A stretch of DNA of 26,565 bases from Bacteroidales bacterium (lineage in GTDB: Bacteria > Bacteroidota > Bacteroidia > Bacteroidales > UBA932): positions 1-26,565 of the forward strand of contig SFMG01000024.1 of NCBI GenBank assembly GCA_004554455.1, read 5' to 3'. Below the pieces are notes generated by a model. It worked only from the letters and a program-made list of their open reading frames with translations, ran no database searches and was not told the origin of the DNA. Shown here one piece after another: positions 7,351 through 15,468 of this stretch. Each line of letters opens with the position of its first letter. Positions within the stretch are counted from its first letter, which is position 1. A program made the position numbers and the translations under genes.

Positions 7351-8879
7351 AAATGACTGCAAAAATGCTGGCTGCGGCCGCTGCGCTGGGAGCCTGTTCC
7401 TGTAACGGAGGAGAGAAGAAACCGAATGTGGTGTTCCTGCTTTTCGATGACCTGGGCTACGGCGACCTCGGCTGCTACGGTCAGCAGATGATCGAAACGC
7501 CGAACATCGACGCGCTCGCCTCGCAAGGCCTGCTTTTTACGGATATGTACAGCGCCGCGCCTCTGTCGGCCCCGTCACGCTGCTGTCTTCTCACCGGCAA
7601 GCACATGGGACACAGTCAGATACGCAATAACGAGGAACGCTATGTGCCTTTGGATGACAAGGGCTGGAACGGAGTGTTCCTGCACCCTGACGCGCAGGGC
7701 CAGTATCCGCTGGCTGAGGGCACCCAGACCCTTGGAACCATGCTGCAGCAGGCGGGTTACAGGACCGCGATGGTGGGCAAGTGGGGATTGGGTTTCCCTG
7801 AGAGCGGCTCCGTGCCCAACACGATGGGCTTCGACTATTTCTACGGCTTCAACTGCCAGGCCCTGGCCCATTCCTATTACCCTACCGAGCTCTGGGAGAA
7901 CGGGGAGAGGGTGAGCATAGACAATCCGCTGGTGGTGCAGGGCTGCAAGCTGCCGGAGGTGGTGGACCCGCTGGATCCGGCAAGCTACGAGTGCTACGGG
8001 GGCAGGGAGTACAGCTGCGACCTTATGTACGAGAAGATTGAGAAGTTCGTGACTGAGAACGCTTCCGGACCTTTCTTCGTGATGTGGACGACGACGGTGC
8101 CGCACAGTGCCGTGCAGGCCCCTGCCGAAGAGGTCCAGTACTATGTGGACAAGCTGGGCGACGAGGAACCGTGCACTGACCCGGGCGCATATCTGCCTAA
8201 CCGCTATCCTCACGCCAGCTACGCCGCAATGGTGACTCACATAGACCGTCAGGTGGGACAGCTCGTGGAGAAACTCAAGGAACTGGGAGTGTGGGAGAAC
8301 ACCATATTCATCGTCAGTTCGGACAACGGACCCGCACACAACGGCAACTCGCCTATGGAGTATTTCAACAGCGGCGGTCCATTCCGCTGCTCTGCCGGCT
8401 GGGGCAAGGCCTCCTTGCGCGAGGGCGGCATCAGGATGCCGTTCATCGTGTGCCGTGGCGGAAAGGTGCAGGGACGCAGCGTCAGCCGCATTTCGTCTTT
8501 CGCGGACATAATGCCTACGCTTGCCGAACTGGCAGGGGTTGAGGCCCCGGAGAATGACGGCATCTCCATCGCGCCGACCATTATGGACAGGCCTCGCAGG
8601 CAGCGGGACCACGAGGCTCTCTACTGGGAATTCCCTGGCGGAAAGGGCTGGGTGGCCGTGCGTATGGGTGACTGGAAGGGTCTGCTCCGCAATGTGAAGA
8701 AGGGCAATGCGGAAATGGAGCTTTACAACCTGGCCGAAGACCCGCAGGAGACTACGGACCTGGCGGCGGAGCACCCTGAGATAATCTCGGAAATGTGGAG
8801 GGTGATACGCTCAAGCCACGAGGCGGCGAACCCCGAGGTGAAGAAATTCAATATGGAGATTCCGGATCCGGAACTCTGA
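7347..8879 (+). CDS. Lipoprotein sulfatase, serine-type (S1 family)
   Basis: A 510-residue sulfatase that should remove sulfate esters from a glycan. It begins with a lipoprotein signal, MKMTAKMLAAAAALGAC, with lipobox LGAC at about 14-17, so it is probably anchored to a membrane. Metal-binding residues D34-D35 lie in LLFDDLGYGD. The maturation motif is S-A-P-S-R followed by CCLLTG, with S74 in place of the usual cysteine, so formylglycine would have to be made from serine by an anaerobic (anSME-type) enzyme. SSDNG near residue 320 supplies further metal ligands. The start at 7347 overlaps the upstream stop by 4 nt and gives a clean lipobox. An ATG 27 nt upstream would bury the signal peptide. 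The gene ends 3 nt before the convergent pyrH stop. Substrate and sulfatase subfamily cannot be assigned by eye. Confidence 0.93.
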   Translation: MKMTAKMLAAAAALGACSCNGGEKKPNVVFLLFDDLGYGDLGCYGQQMIETPNIDALASQGLLFTDMYSAAPLSAPSRCCLLTGKHMGHSQIRNNEERYVPLDDKGWNGVFLHPDAQGQYPLAEGTQTLGTMLQQAGYRTAMVGKWGLGFPESGSVPNTMGFDYFYGFNCQALAHSYYPTELWENGERVSIDNPLVVQGCKLPEVVDPLDPASYECYGGREYSCDLMYEKIEKFVTENASGPFFVMWTTTVPHSAVQAPAEEVQYYVDKLGDEEPCTDPGAYLPNRYPHASYAAMVTHIDRQVGQLVEKLKELGVWENTIFIVSSDNGPAHNGNSPMEYFNSGGPFRCSAGWGKASLREGGIRMPFIVCRGGKVQGRSVSRISSFADIMPTLAELAGVEAPENDGISIAPTIMDRPRRQRDHEALYWEFPGGKGWVAVRMGDWKGLLRNVKKGNAEMELYNLAEDPQETTDLAAEHPEIISEMWRVIRSSHEAANPEVKKFNMEIPDPEL

Positions 8880-8882
8880 TTC

Positions 8883-9587
8883 CTACTTGTGTACCAGCGT
8901 GCCGACTTTCTCGCCTCTGAGCAGGCGGGTGAGGTTGCCGCTGCAGTTCATGTCGAAGACTATTATAGGCATATTGCCTTCGGAGCAGAGGGCAAAGGCG
9001 GTCTGGTCCATCACCTTGAGGTGGTCCGAAAGCGCCTTGTCGAAACTCAGCTCATCGTATTTCACTGCGTTCGGGTCCTTTTCCGGGTCGGCGGTATAGA
9101 CTCCGTCCACGCGGGTTCCCTTGAGCAGGGCGTCGGCCTTGATCTCGAGTGCGCGCAGGGCCGCTCCGGAGTCGGTGGTGAAGAATGGGTTGCCGGTGCC
9201 GCCCGCAATCAGGGCCACTCCGCCGTTTTCCATCACCCTCACCGCGTCATCGCGCATGTAGTAGCGTGCGATCGGCTGCATAGGTGTGGCGGTGAAGACT
9301 TCCGCCTCCACGCCCTGCGAGCGTATGGCCATTGCCAGGCCGAGGGAGTTGATGACCGTGGCGAGCATTCCCATCTTGTCGCCGTTGACGCGGTCGAAAC
9401 CCTTTCCAACGCCCTGAAGCCCACGGAAGATGTTGCCTCCTCCTATGACTATCCCGACCTGCAGGCCCGCCTTTACGGCATCCGCAATCTCGACGGCATA
9501 GCGTTCGAGCCATTTTTCATCGATTCCTTTTCCGGCAGGGCCGCCGAGGCTCTCGCCGCTCAATTTAAGAAGAACTCTCTTGTACAT
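8883..9587 (-). CDS. pyrH: UMP kinase
   Basis: This 234-residue enzyme phosphorylates UMP to UDP with ATP in pyrimidine nucleotide synthesis. It belongs to the amino-acid kinase fold and starts MYKRVLLKLSGESLGG. The UMP and ATP site motifs GIVIGGGNIFRG, IAGGTGNPFFTTDS and DGVYTADP are all present, and it ends near GTLVHK. Length is normal for the family. The open frame extends far upstream over sdhC, but MYKRVLLKLSG is the family's conserved N-terminus and a -7 box lies 55 nt upstream. pyrH usually neighbours frr. Here frr lies on the opposite strand beyond sdhC, so the usual tandem order has been rearranged. Confidence 0.97.
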   Translation of the reverse strand: MYKRVLLKLSGESLGGPAGKGIDEKWLERYAVEIADAVKAGLQVGIVIGGGNIFRGLQGVGKGFDRVNGDKMGMLATVINSLGLAMAIRSQGVEAEVFTATPMQPIARYYMRDDAVRVMENGGVALIAGGTGNPFFTTDSGAALRALEIKADALLKGTRVDGVYTADPEKDPNAVKYDELSFDKALSDHLKVMDQTAFALCSEGNMPIIVFDMNCSGNLTRLLRGEKVGTLVHK

Positions 9588-9641
9588 TGTATTCCGGTGT
9601 TTGACTGAGCCGTCGGATTTTGCCGGCCCGTTATCCGGAGA

Positions 9642-9649
9642 CAAAAGTA
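9642..9649 (-). promoter_or_regulatory. Promoter -7 box for pyrH
   Basis: The minus strand reads TACTTTTG, matching TAnnTTTG, 55 nt before the pyrH ATG. Transcription would start near 9635 and leave a leader of about 48 nt. No TTTG sits at the ideal upstream spacing. Confidence 0.6.
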
Positions 9650-9713
9650 GCGAATAATCTCCGATGTTACACATTTTTGTAGGCCTTATGGCTGTTCTTA
9701 ACAAAAAAGAAAC

Positions 9714-9721
9714 TATCTTTG
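9714..9721 (+). promoter_or_regulatory. Promoter -7 box for sdhC
   Basis: TATCTTTG matches TAnnTTTG and lies 41 nt before the sdhC ATG at 9762, so the leader would be about 34 nt. A TGTTC-like sequence near 9693-9697 is the only -33 candidate. It probably drives sdhC and frr together. Confidence 0.65.
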
Positions 9722-9761
9722 CGAGGCATATAGTGGAAATTAGAACAAGAAAACATAAACA

Positions 9762-10490
9762 ATGGCAACAATTTTCAAATCTTCCATCGGCAAGAAACTC
9801 ATTCAGAGTATCTCCGGTCTCTTCCTGATTCTTTTCCTTCTTCTCCATGCGACCATCAACTTCTTCTCTGTAATCGACAGCTTCACCGGCAAGTTCGGCG
9901 TCGTGGCTTTCGATGAGAAGCTTTTCTCCGCTGGAGACGGCCTGTTCAAGCTTGGATGTGATTTCATGTCGACTCCGTTCATATCCATAATGGTTCCTAT
10001 CCTTGCCCTGGGCTTCATCATCCACATTCTCTGGGCCCTTTGGCTTACTGCAGGCAACCTCAAGGCCCGCGGCGGCTACAATCGCTACGAAGTGGCTTCC
10101 AAGGCCAAGGCCGATTCCTGGGCTTCCAAGAATATGCTTGTGCTCGGTATCATCATCATAGGCATCATCGCTTTCCATCTCACCCACTTCTGGGCAAAGA
10201 TGCAGCTCCCTGAGATGTTCGGCGTCGGCAACTATGAGGACGACCCTTATCTCCTCCTCACCCTCACTTTCAAGCACTGGTGGATGGTAGTGCTCTATGT
10301 TGTCTGGTTCGCAGCCGTATGGTTCCACGTAAATCACGGCTTCTGGAGCGCACTCCAGACCCTGGGACTGAACAACTCGATCTGGTTCAAGAGGCTCAAA
10401 TTCCTCTCCGTCCTCCTTTCTAGCGTTATATTCCTGATGTTCACTTCAGTGGCAATCAATGCCTTCCTGCAGGCAAACTGCTGGATTTAA
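9762..10490 (+). CDS. sdhC: Succinate dehydrogenase/fumarate reductase cytochrome b subunit
   Basis: This 242-residue integral membrane protein is the diheme cytochrome b558-type anchor used by Bacteroidetes for succinate dehydrogenase or fumarate reductase. It passes electrons between quinone and the SdhB iron-sulfur subunit. Five membrane segments can be made out, near residues 15-35, 70-95, 125-145, 170-195 and 210-235. Candidate heme histidines lie in LLLHATINFF, IIHILWALWL, IIAFHLTHFW and WFHVNHGFW. Length and start (MATIFKSSIGKKLIQSISGL) fit the family. The gene normally precedes sdhA and sdhB. Neither is present here, and frr follows 34 nt downstream instead. It appears intact, so the catalytic subunits must be encoded elsewhere. 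Confidence 0.95.
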   Translation: MATIFKSSIGKKLIQSISGLFLILFLLLHATINFFSVIDSFTGKFGVVAFDEKLFSAGDGLFKLGCDFMSTPFISIMVPILALGFIIHILWALWLTAGNLKARGGYNRYEVASKAKADSWASKNMLVLGIIIIGIIAFHLTHFWAKMQLPEMFGVGNYEDDPYLLLTLTFKHWWMVVLYVVWFAAVWFHVNHGFWSALQTLGLNNSIWFKRLKFLSVLLSSVIFLMFTSVAINAFLQANCWI

Positions 10491-10524
10491 GCCACTGGCC
10501 GCATAATATCCTAAAGCTAACAAA

Positions 10525-11085
10525 ATGGCAGACGCAAAAGCTATACTTGACGCCGTGAAGGTCAAGATGACCGACGCCGTGCGTTTCCTTGAGGAAGACC
10601 TCAAGACCTACCGTGCCGGCAAGGCCAACATTCTGGTTTTCAATCCGGTCATGGTCAACTACTACGGTTCGATGGTTCCTATCGCCAATGTGGCTTCCAT
10701 CACCACTCCGGATGCCAAGACCATTGCTATCCAGCCTTGGGAGAAGAAGATGATCCCTGTCATCGAGAAGGCTATTCTCGACGCCAACATCGGTTTCACC
10801 CCTCAGAACAACGGTGAGGTTATACGCTGCACCGTTCCGCCTCTCACCGAGGAGCGCCGCAAGGAGCTCGTGAAGAAGGCAAAGGCTTCGGGCGAAAACT
10901 CCAAGGTCGTGGTGCGCAATGCCCGCCGCGACGGCATCGAGCAGCTCAAGAAGGCAGTCAAGGAAGGCCTTCCTGAGGACGTGCAGAAGGATCACGAGAC
11001 TCTCATCCAGAAGGAGACCGACTCCTTTATCAAGAAAATCGACGAGCTCGTTTCCAACAAGGAAAAAGAGATCCTCGCCGTATAG
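10525..11085 (+). CDS. frr: Ribosome recycling factor
   Basis: This 186-residue protein splits terminated ribosomes together with EF-G. It is recognisable over its full length: the helical segment RFLEEDLKTYRAGKAN at about 22-37, then NYYGSMVPIANVASI, IQPWEKKMI, the basic stretch EERRKELVKKAKASGENSKVVVRNARRDG (about 112-140) and a C-terminal helix ending EILAV. The two-domain tRNA-like layout and length match the family. It lies 34 nt after sdhC and is followed by a strong hairpin terminator. The usual upstream partner pyrH is on the other strand about 940 bp away. Confidence 0.97.
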   Translation: MADAKAILDAVKVKMTDAVRFLEEDLKTYRAGKANILVFNPVMVNYYGSMVPIANVASITTPDAKTIAIQPWEKKMIPVIEKAILDANIGFTPQNNGEVIRCTVPPLTEERRKELVKKAKASGENSKVVVRNARRDGIEQLKKAVKEGLPEDVQKDHETLIQKETDSFIKKIDELVSNKEKEILAV

Positions 11086-11117
11086 GGAGCCTTCAGGACA
11101 AACGGACATAAAAATCG

Positions 11118-11144
11118 GGGCTGTCCTCAGGGGCAGCCCTTTTC
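11118..11144 (+). terminator. Strong terminator hairpin after frr, directly before the DAHP synthase gene
   Basis: The stem GGGCTGTCC (11118-11126) pairs with GGGCAGCCC (11131-11139), nine pairs with one G-T, around a TCAG loop. TTTTC follows. The hairpin ends only 14 nt before the next ATG at 11158. An upstream AGGAC at 11095-11099 could pair with GTCCT at 11123-11127 and compete with the stem, so attenuation is conceivable, but that alternative helix is only 5 bp. Confidence 0.85.
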
Positions 11145-11157
11145 AATCCCCCAAAAT

Positions 11158-12234
11158 ATGGCAAAGATACTGGATACGGTCCCCGTATGGGACTGGGGGT
11201 TCTTCACCGAGCCCAAACCTTGTGTGATAGCGGGCCCTTGCAGCGCGGAAAGCGAAGAGCAGCTGATGAGGACCGCGGCAGGTCTCAAAGAGCAGGGAAT
11301 ACACATGTTCCGTGCAGGAATATGGAAGCCTCGCACCCATCCCGGCTGTTTCGAGGGCGTGGGCGTCCCCGGACTGAAGTGGATGCAGAAGGTAAAGCAG
11401 GAACTCGGGATGAAGATCTGTACCGAGGTTGCCAGTGAAAAGCATGTCTATGAGTGCCTTAAATACGGAGTGGACCTGGTTTGGATAGGAGCCCGTACCA
11501 CCGGCAATCCCTTCCTTGTGCAGGAGATAGCGGATGCCCTCAGGGACACCGACATACCTGTGCTCGTGAAGAATCCTATGAATCCGGACTTGGACCTGTG
11601 GATAGGTGCACTGGAGCGCCTGAACAGCGCCGGAGTACGCAAGCTGGGTGCCATTCACCGCGGTTTCTCCTCCTATGAGAAGACCCGTTACCGCAATGTT
11701 CCCCAGTGGCAGGTTGCTGTGGAGCTCCGCAGCCGCTATCCTGAACTCTCCATTTTCGTCGATCCGTCCCACATGGGCGGCAAGAGGGAGTATCTGGCCG
11801 AGATTTCCCAGAAGTCCCTCGACCTGGGCTTCGAGGGCCTGATGGTCGAGTCCCACTGTGACCCTTCCTGCGCCCTGAGCGATGCCGGACAGCAGCTGGT
11901 TCCGGACGACCTGGGCAAGCTCCTGGCCTCTCTCGTGGTCAGGACCCCGGACATCGCCGATGCAGCCCGCGAGACCATTGAGCAGCTCAGGGCCCAGATC
12001 GATGTTATCGACGAGAACCTCCTCTATGCCCTCGGCTCCAGGATGAAGATCAGCCGGCAGATAGGCCAGTACAAGAAGGACAACAACATAGCCATAGTCC
12101 AGGCCAACCGCTGGGACTCCCTGCTTGCCGCTGTGGTGGAGAAGGGAAGCAGCTACGGGCTGGACGAGCAGTTCGTAAGGAATCTCTTCAATCTCATTCA
12201 CGATGCCTCTGTGCAGACTCAGAACGAATTATGA
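11158..12234 (+). CDS. Bifunctional DAHP synthase / chorismate mutase
   Basis: A 358-residue fusion. Residues 1-260 form a class I-beta (KDO8P-synthase-like) 3-deoxy-7-phosphoheptulonate synthase, which joins phosphoenolpyruvate and erythrose 4-phosphate to start the shikimate pathway. Key motifs are IAGPCSAES (about 24-32), FRAGIWKPRT, WIGARTTGN, VLVKNPMNPD and the metal-site FVDPSHMGGKR. Residues 268-358 are an AroQ chorismate mutase domain (IEQLRAQIDVIDENLLYALGSRMKISRQIGQYK), which converts chorismate to prephenate. This domain order is usual in Bacteroidetes, where the mutase domain often also serves in feedback control. No promoter is seen between frr and this gene, only the terminator at 11118-11144. 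The stop overlaps the next ATG by 4 nt. The usual tyrA/pheA neighbours are absent. Confidence 0.95.
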   Translation: MAKILDTVPVWDWGFFTEPKPCVIAGPCSAESEEQLMRTAAGLKEQGIHMFRAGIWKPRTHPGCFEGVGVPGLKWMQKVKQELGMKICTEVASEKHVYECLKYGVDLVWIGARTTGNPFLVQEIADALRDTDIPVLVKNPMNPDLDLWIGALERLNSAGVRKLGAIHRGFSSYEKTRYRNVPQWQVAVELRSRYPELSIFVDPSHMGGKREYLAEISQKSLDLGFEGLMVESHCDPSCALSDAGQQLVPDDLGKLLASLVVRTPDIADAARETIEQLRAQIDVIDENLLYALGSRMKISRQIGQYKKDNNIAIVQANRWDSLLAAVVEKGSSYGLDEQFVRNLFNLIHDASVQTQNEL

Positions 12235-14360
12235 GAAATAAAGTATCTATATGCGCCTGCCTTTGTGCGGCGCTTATTTTTTATCCGGCCTTTGCCCTTG
12301 CGCAGTCCCGTGCCGGCAATTCCGGGAACCGCATTGAGAATTCCTTCCCTGAGGAGGAACTCTTTTCGCTGGGATCCTATTACTATCCCGAGCAGTGGGA
12401 TGAGTCCCAGTGGGAGAGGGACCTTAAGAAAATGGCCTCGATGGGCATAGCTTTCACCCATTTCGCCGAGTTTGCCTGGGCCGCGCTTGAGCCGGAGGAG
12501 GGTCGCTATGACTTCCGCTGGCTGGACAAGGCCGTCGCCCTGGCCGACAGCTACGGGCTCAAGGTGATTCTGTGCACCCCGTCGCCCTGCCCTCCCGTGT
12601 GGCTGAGTGAAAAGCATCCGGAGATTCTCATACGCAGGGACAACGGCGTGGGGATACGCCACAGCCGCCGTCAGCACGCCTCCTGGAGTTCCGCCTGCTA
12701 CAGGGAATACGTGGGGAAGATAGTCACTGCCCTGGCCGAGCGCTATGGGGACAACCCTGCGGTGATCGGTTGGCAGATAGACAATGAGCCCGGCCATTAC
12801 GGGGTGGTGGACTACAGCGAGAACGCCCAGGCCGCCTTCCGTCTTTTCCTCAAGGAGAAATACGGCAGCATAGAGGCCCTCAACAAAAGCTGGGGCTGCG
12901 CTTTCTGGAGCGAGACCTATCAGAACTTCGACCAGATCCGTATGCCTAACCAGCAGGAGGTTCCGGAGAAGCCCAATCCTCACGCGATGCTGGACATGTA
13001 CCGCTTCAATGCGTCGGAGCTGGCTTCCTTCGTGAATTTCCAGGCCGACGTGCTCCGCAGCCATATCTCTGACAGACAGTGGATTACTACCAATCTCATC
13101 CCGGTTTCCAGTGCAGTTGACCCCTTCCTTGCGGATCATCTGGATTTCACCACCTACACCCGCTATCTCGTCACGGGCCACCGCGACGGAGTGGGGGAGC
13201 AGGGCTTCCGCCTGGGCGATCCCGAATACCTGGGCTTCAGCAATGACCAGTTCCGCAATTTCCCGGGCGGGACTTATGGTGTGATGGAACTCCAGCCGGG
13301 TCAGGTGAACTGGGGCACCTTCAATCCCCAGCCTATGCCGGGCGCCGTGAGGATGTGGGTATGGCACGTCTTTGCGGGCGGAGGCCGCTTCGTCTGCAAC
13401 TACCGCTTCCGCCAGCCGCTCAGGGGCAGCGAGCAGTATCATTACGGTATGCTTATGCCGGACGGCCTCACCCTCTCTCCGGGAGGTGAGGAATATATGC
13501 AGGTGGCGAAGGAAATGAAAGAGCTGCGCAAGTCCCTGGACCGCGATGCTGCGGAGCCTGCCGAAAGGGCTGCACGCCGCACGGGACTGATGTACGAGAT
13601 GTCCAATCACTGGGAAATGGAGAACCAGAAGCAGACGCCTCAGTGGAAGACACTCGCGCACGCCCAGAAATATCACAATATACTCAAGAAGATGTCCTGC
13701 CCTGTGGACGTGATAGGCGAGAATGCCGATTTCTCCCGCTTCCCATTCCTGCTCGCCCCGGCCTACCAGCTGCTGGACAGCGCCCTGGTGGACAGGTGGA
13801 CCGAATATGTGCGCGGGGGCGGCCACCTCGTGCTGAGCTGCCGCAGTGGTCAGAAGGACAGGAACGGCGCTCTGTGGCAGGAACTTCCGTCTGCACCTAT
13901 ATATGAGCTATGCGGAATAAAGGGGCTCTTCTATGACCTGCTGCCGCAGAATTACTACGGCACCATAACCCTGGACGGCAAGGAATATAAATGGAACAAC
14001 TGGGCCGACGTGCTCACTCCGTGCAGGGGAACCGAGGTGTGGGCGTCATATTCGGACCAGTTCTATGCCGGCAAGGCGGCCGTTACCCACCGCCGCCTGG
14101 GCAAGGGCAGCGTGACCTTCGTGGCTGCCGACAGCGATGACGGCGCCCTCGAGGAGGCCGTGCTGCGCAGACTTTATGCGGAGGCCGGCGTTGAGGTCGA
14201 AAACTTGCCTTACGGTGTCATAAAGGAGTGGCGCGACGGCTTTTACATAGCCCTGAACTACTCGTCGCAGACTCAGTCTCTGGATATACCTTCGGATGCC
14301 GAAGTCCTGCTCGGCGGAGCCGAAATCGCGCCGGCCGGCGTTACTGTCTGGAAGCGCTGA
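12231..14360 (+). CDS. Secreted beta-galactosidase (GH42)
   Basis: A 709-residue retaining glycoside hydrolase expected to release galactose from beta-galactosides. A signal peptide covers residues 1-24 (cut after FALA), so it is exported, unlike many cytoplasmic GH42 enzymes. The barrel spans about 45-420, starting with LGSYYYPEQWDESQW. The acid/base is E186 in WQIDNEPGH and the likely nucleophile is E353 in GVMELQPG. A trimerisation-type domain follows at about 435-640 (GLMYEMSNHWEMENQ, then VDVIGENADFS and LLAPAYQLLD), with a short C-terminal beta domain. Cysteines for the structural zinc found in some GH42 members are not obvious. The ATG overlaps the DAHP synthase/chorismate mutase stop by 4 nt. 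The 3' end overlaps lpxK on the other strand by 20 bp. Confidence 0.94.
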   Translation: MRNKVSICACLCAALIFYPAFALAQSRAGNSGNRIENSFPEEELFSLGSYYYPEQWDESQWERDLKKMASMGIAFTHFAEFAWAALEPEEGRYDFRWLDKAVALADSYGLKVILCTPSPCPPVWLSEKHPEILIRRDNGVGIRHSRRQHASWSSACYREYVGKIVTALAERYGDNPAVIGWQIDNEPGHYGVVDYSENAQAAFRLFLKEKYGSIEALNKSWGCAFWSETYQNFDQIRMPNQQEVPEKPNPHAMLDMYRFNASELASFVNFQADVLRSHISDRQWITTNLIPVSSAVDPFLADHLDFTTYTRYLVTGHRDGVGEQGFRLGDPEYLGFSNDQFRNFPGGTYGVMELQPGQVNWGTFNPQPMPGAVRMWVWHVFAGGGRFVCNYRFRQPLRGSEQYHYGMLMPDGLTLSPGGEEYMQVAKEMKELRKSLDRDAAEPAERAARRTGLMYEMSNHWEMENQKQTPQWKTLAHAQKYHNILKKMSCPVDVIGENADFSRFPFLLAPAYQLLDSALVDRWTEYVRGGGHLVLSCRSGQKDRNGALWQELPSAPIYELCGIKGLFYDLLPQNYYGTITLDGKEYKWNNWADVLTPCRGTEVWASYSDQFYAGKAAVTHRRLGKGSVTFVAADSDDGALEEAVLRRLYAEAGVEVENLPYGVIKEWRDGFYIALNYSSQTQSLDIPSDAEVLLGGAEIAPAGVTVWKR

Positions 14361-15468
14361 TCTTTGAGGCGGCGCTCTCCAGTCTGGCTTTAAGGGAGGC
14401 CACGAAGCGTTCCTGCTCTCCTTCGCCGACGAAGACCATCTCTATGGGTGCCCGGAACAGTCTCGACCTGAGGGTTTCGGGCACCTGTTTTACGTCCCTT
14501 ATCCTCTGGCTGTCCTTCTCGGTCGTGGCCACCACGGCTGTAGGATAGGCCTGTGCTGCGCTGCAGATGTCGCGTATGTCGCTGCGGGTGAAGCTGTGGT
14601 GGTCCGGGTATTTGAGATGGCTGAGCACCTTGTAGTCCCCGCTGAGCCATTGCAGCAGCGGCCTGTCGTCCGCGATTCCGCTGAAAAGCACCAGCCGCTT
14701 GGAGTAGAGGTAGCGCGGCTCTCCTTCCGGCCAGACCGGCTCCATCCTGCAGTAGGCGGTCTCGGTGAAGTAGAGCTCCTGCTCCTCCCTCATCCCGAGC
14801 TCCTTTCTCCACCTTTCCTTTTCCGCCTCCTCTATGAAGGAAGGGCTCTTGGTGACTATCACGATGTCCGCGCTCTTGACCCTGGACGGAAGGTCCCTCA
14901 GCTCGCCTATGGGCAGCAGGTGGTCCCTGAAGACCGGCCTGTTCCAGTCTATCAGCATTATGGATACGTCCGGGGAGAGTCTCCTGTACTGCAGCGCATC
15001 GTCGAGCACTATCAGCTCCGCCGGCTCCATTTCCCTGTTCCTGCATTTGCGGGAGCGTCTGTCCCCGCCTATCTTCTCCGGGTGGCAGAGCAGCGCCGCC
15101 CCGTGCATCCTGTTCTTGTCCACAGCCACGGTCACATTGGGGAACTTGCGCTTGATCTGCAGCGGCTCGTCGCCGAAGTCCTTTGCGCTGCCGTCCACGG
15201 TAACCTGCTGGAAACCACGGCTTTTCCTCTTATATCCCCTGGAGAGCACAGCCAGTGACGCGGCCCTGAAGCCCAGCTGTTCCGTCAGCAGCCGCAGCAG
15301 CAGCTCCGTATGCGGTGTCTTTCCCGTCCCGCCTACGGTCACGTTGCCGATCGCAATGGTCGGCACCTCGGCCCTGATGCTCTTTCGCAGCCCCTTGTCG
15401 TAGAAGGCGTGCCTTATTTTCAGCGCGGCCCAGTAGGGAGCCAGCAGCACTTTGTCTATCGCGTTCAT
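14341..15468 (-). CDS. lpxK: Tetraacyldisaccharide 4'-kinase
   Basis: This 375-residue enzyme phosphorylates the 4' position of the lipid A precursor at the inner membrane. The N-terminal part carries an amphipathic helix (LLAPYWAALKIRHAFYDKGL), and the P-loop GGTGKT sits at about 46-51 within AIGNVTVGGTGKTP. Other signatures are VLSRGYKRKSRGF, DEPLQIKRKFP, IVLDDALQYRRL and a DHHSFTRSDI motif in the C-terminal lobe. It is slightly longer than many homologues because of a charged stretch near 134-146 (GGDRRSRKCRNRE). It follows dusB by 24 nt on the same strand and probably shares its promoter. The 3' end overlaps the GH42 gene tail to tail by 20 bp. Confidence 0.95.
   Translation of the reverse strand: MNAIDKVLLAPYWAALKIRHAFYDKGLRKSIRAEVPTIAIGNVTVGGTGKTPHTELLLRLLTEQLGFRAASLAVLSRGYKRKSRGFQQVTVDGSAKDFGDEPLQIKRKFPNVTVAVDKNRMHGAALLCHPEKIGGDRRSRKCRNREMEPAELIVLDDALQYRRLSPDVSIMLIDWNRPVFRDHLLPIGELRDLPSRVKSADIVIVTKSPSFIEEAEKERWRKELGMREEQELYFTETAYCRMEPVWPEGEPRYLYSKRLVLFSGIADDRPLLQWLSGDYKVLSHLKYPDHHSFTRSDIRDICSAAQAYPTAVVATTEKDSQRIRDVKQVPETLRSRLFRAPIEMVFVGEGEQERFVASLKARLESAASKISASRQ

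Noticed and set aside
7575..8774. Antisense open frame of 399 codons opposite the sulfatase gene
   Set aside because: The sulfatase frame carries all family motifs. The antisense translation is rich in His, Arg and Val, as expected from complementary GC-rich codons.
9588..10337. Upstream extension of the pyrH frame over sdhC
   Set aside because: The pyrH N-terminus is conserved at MYKRVLLKLSG, and a promoter box lies between the two genes.
12219..13826. Long antisense open frame (535 codons) opposite the GH42 gene
   Set aside because: It is a shadow of a GC-rich gene. The plus frame has a signal peptide and GH42 catalytic motifs, while the antisense frame shows no recognisable domain.
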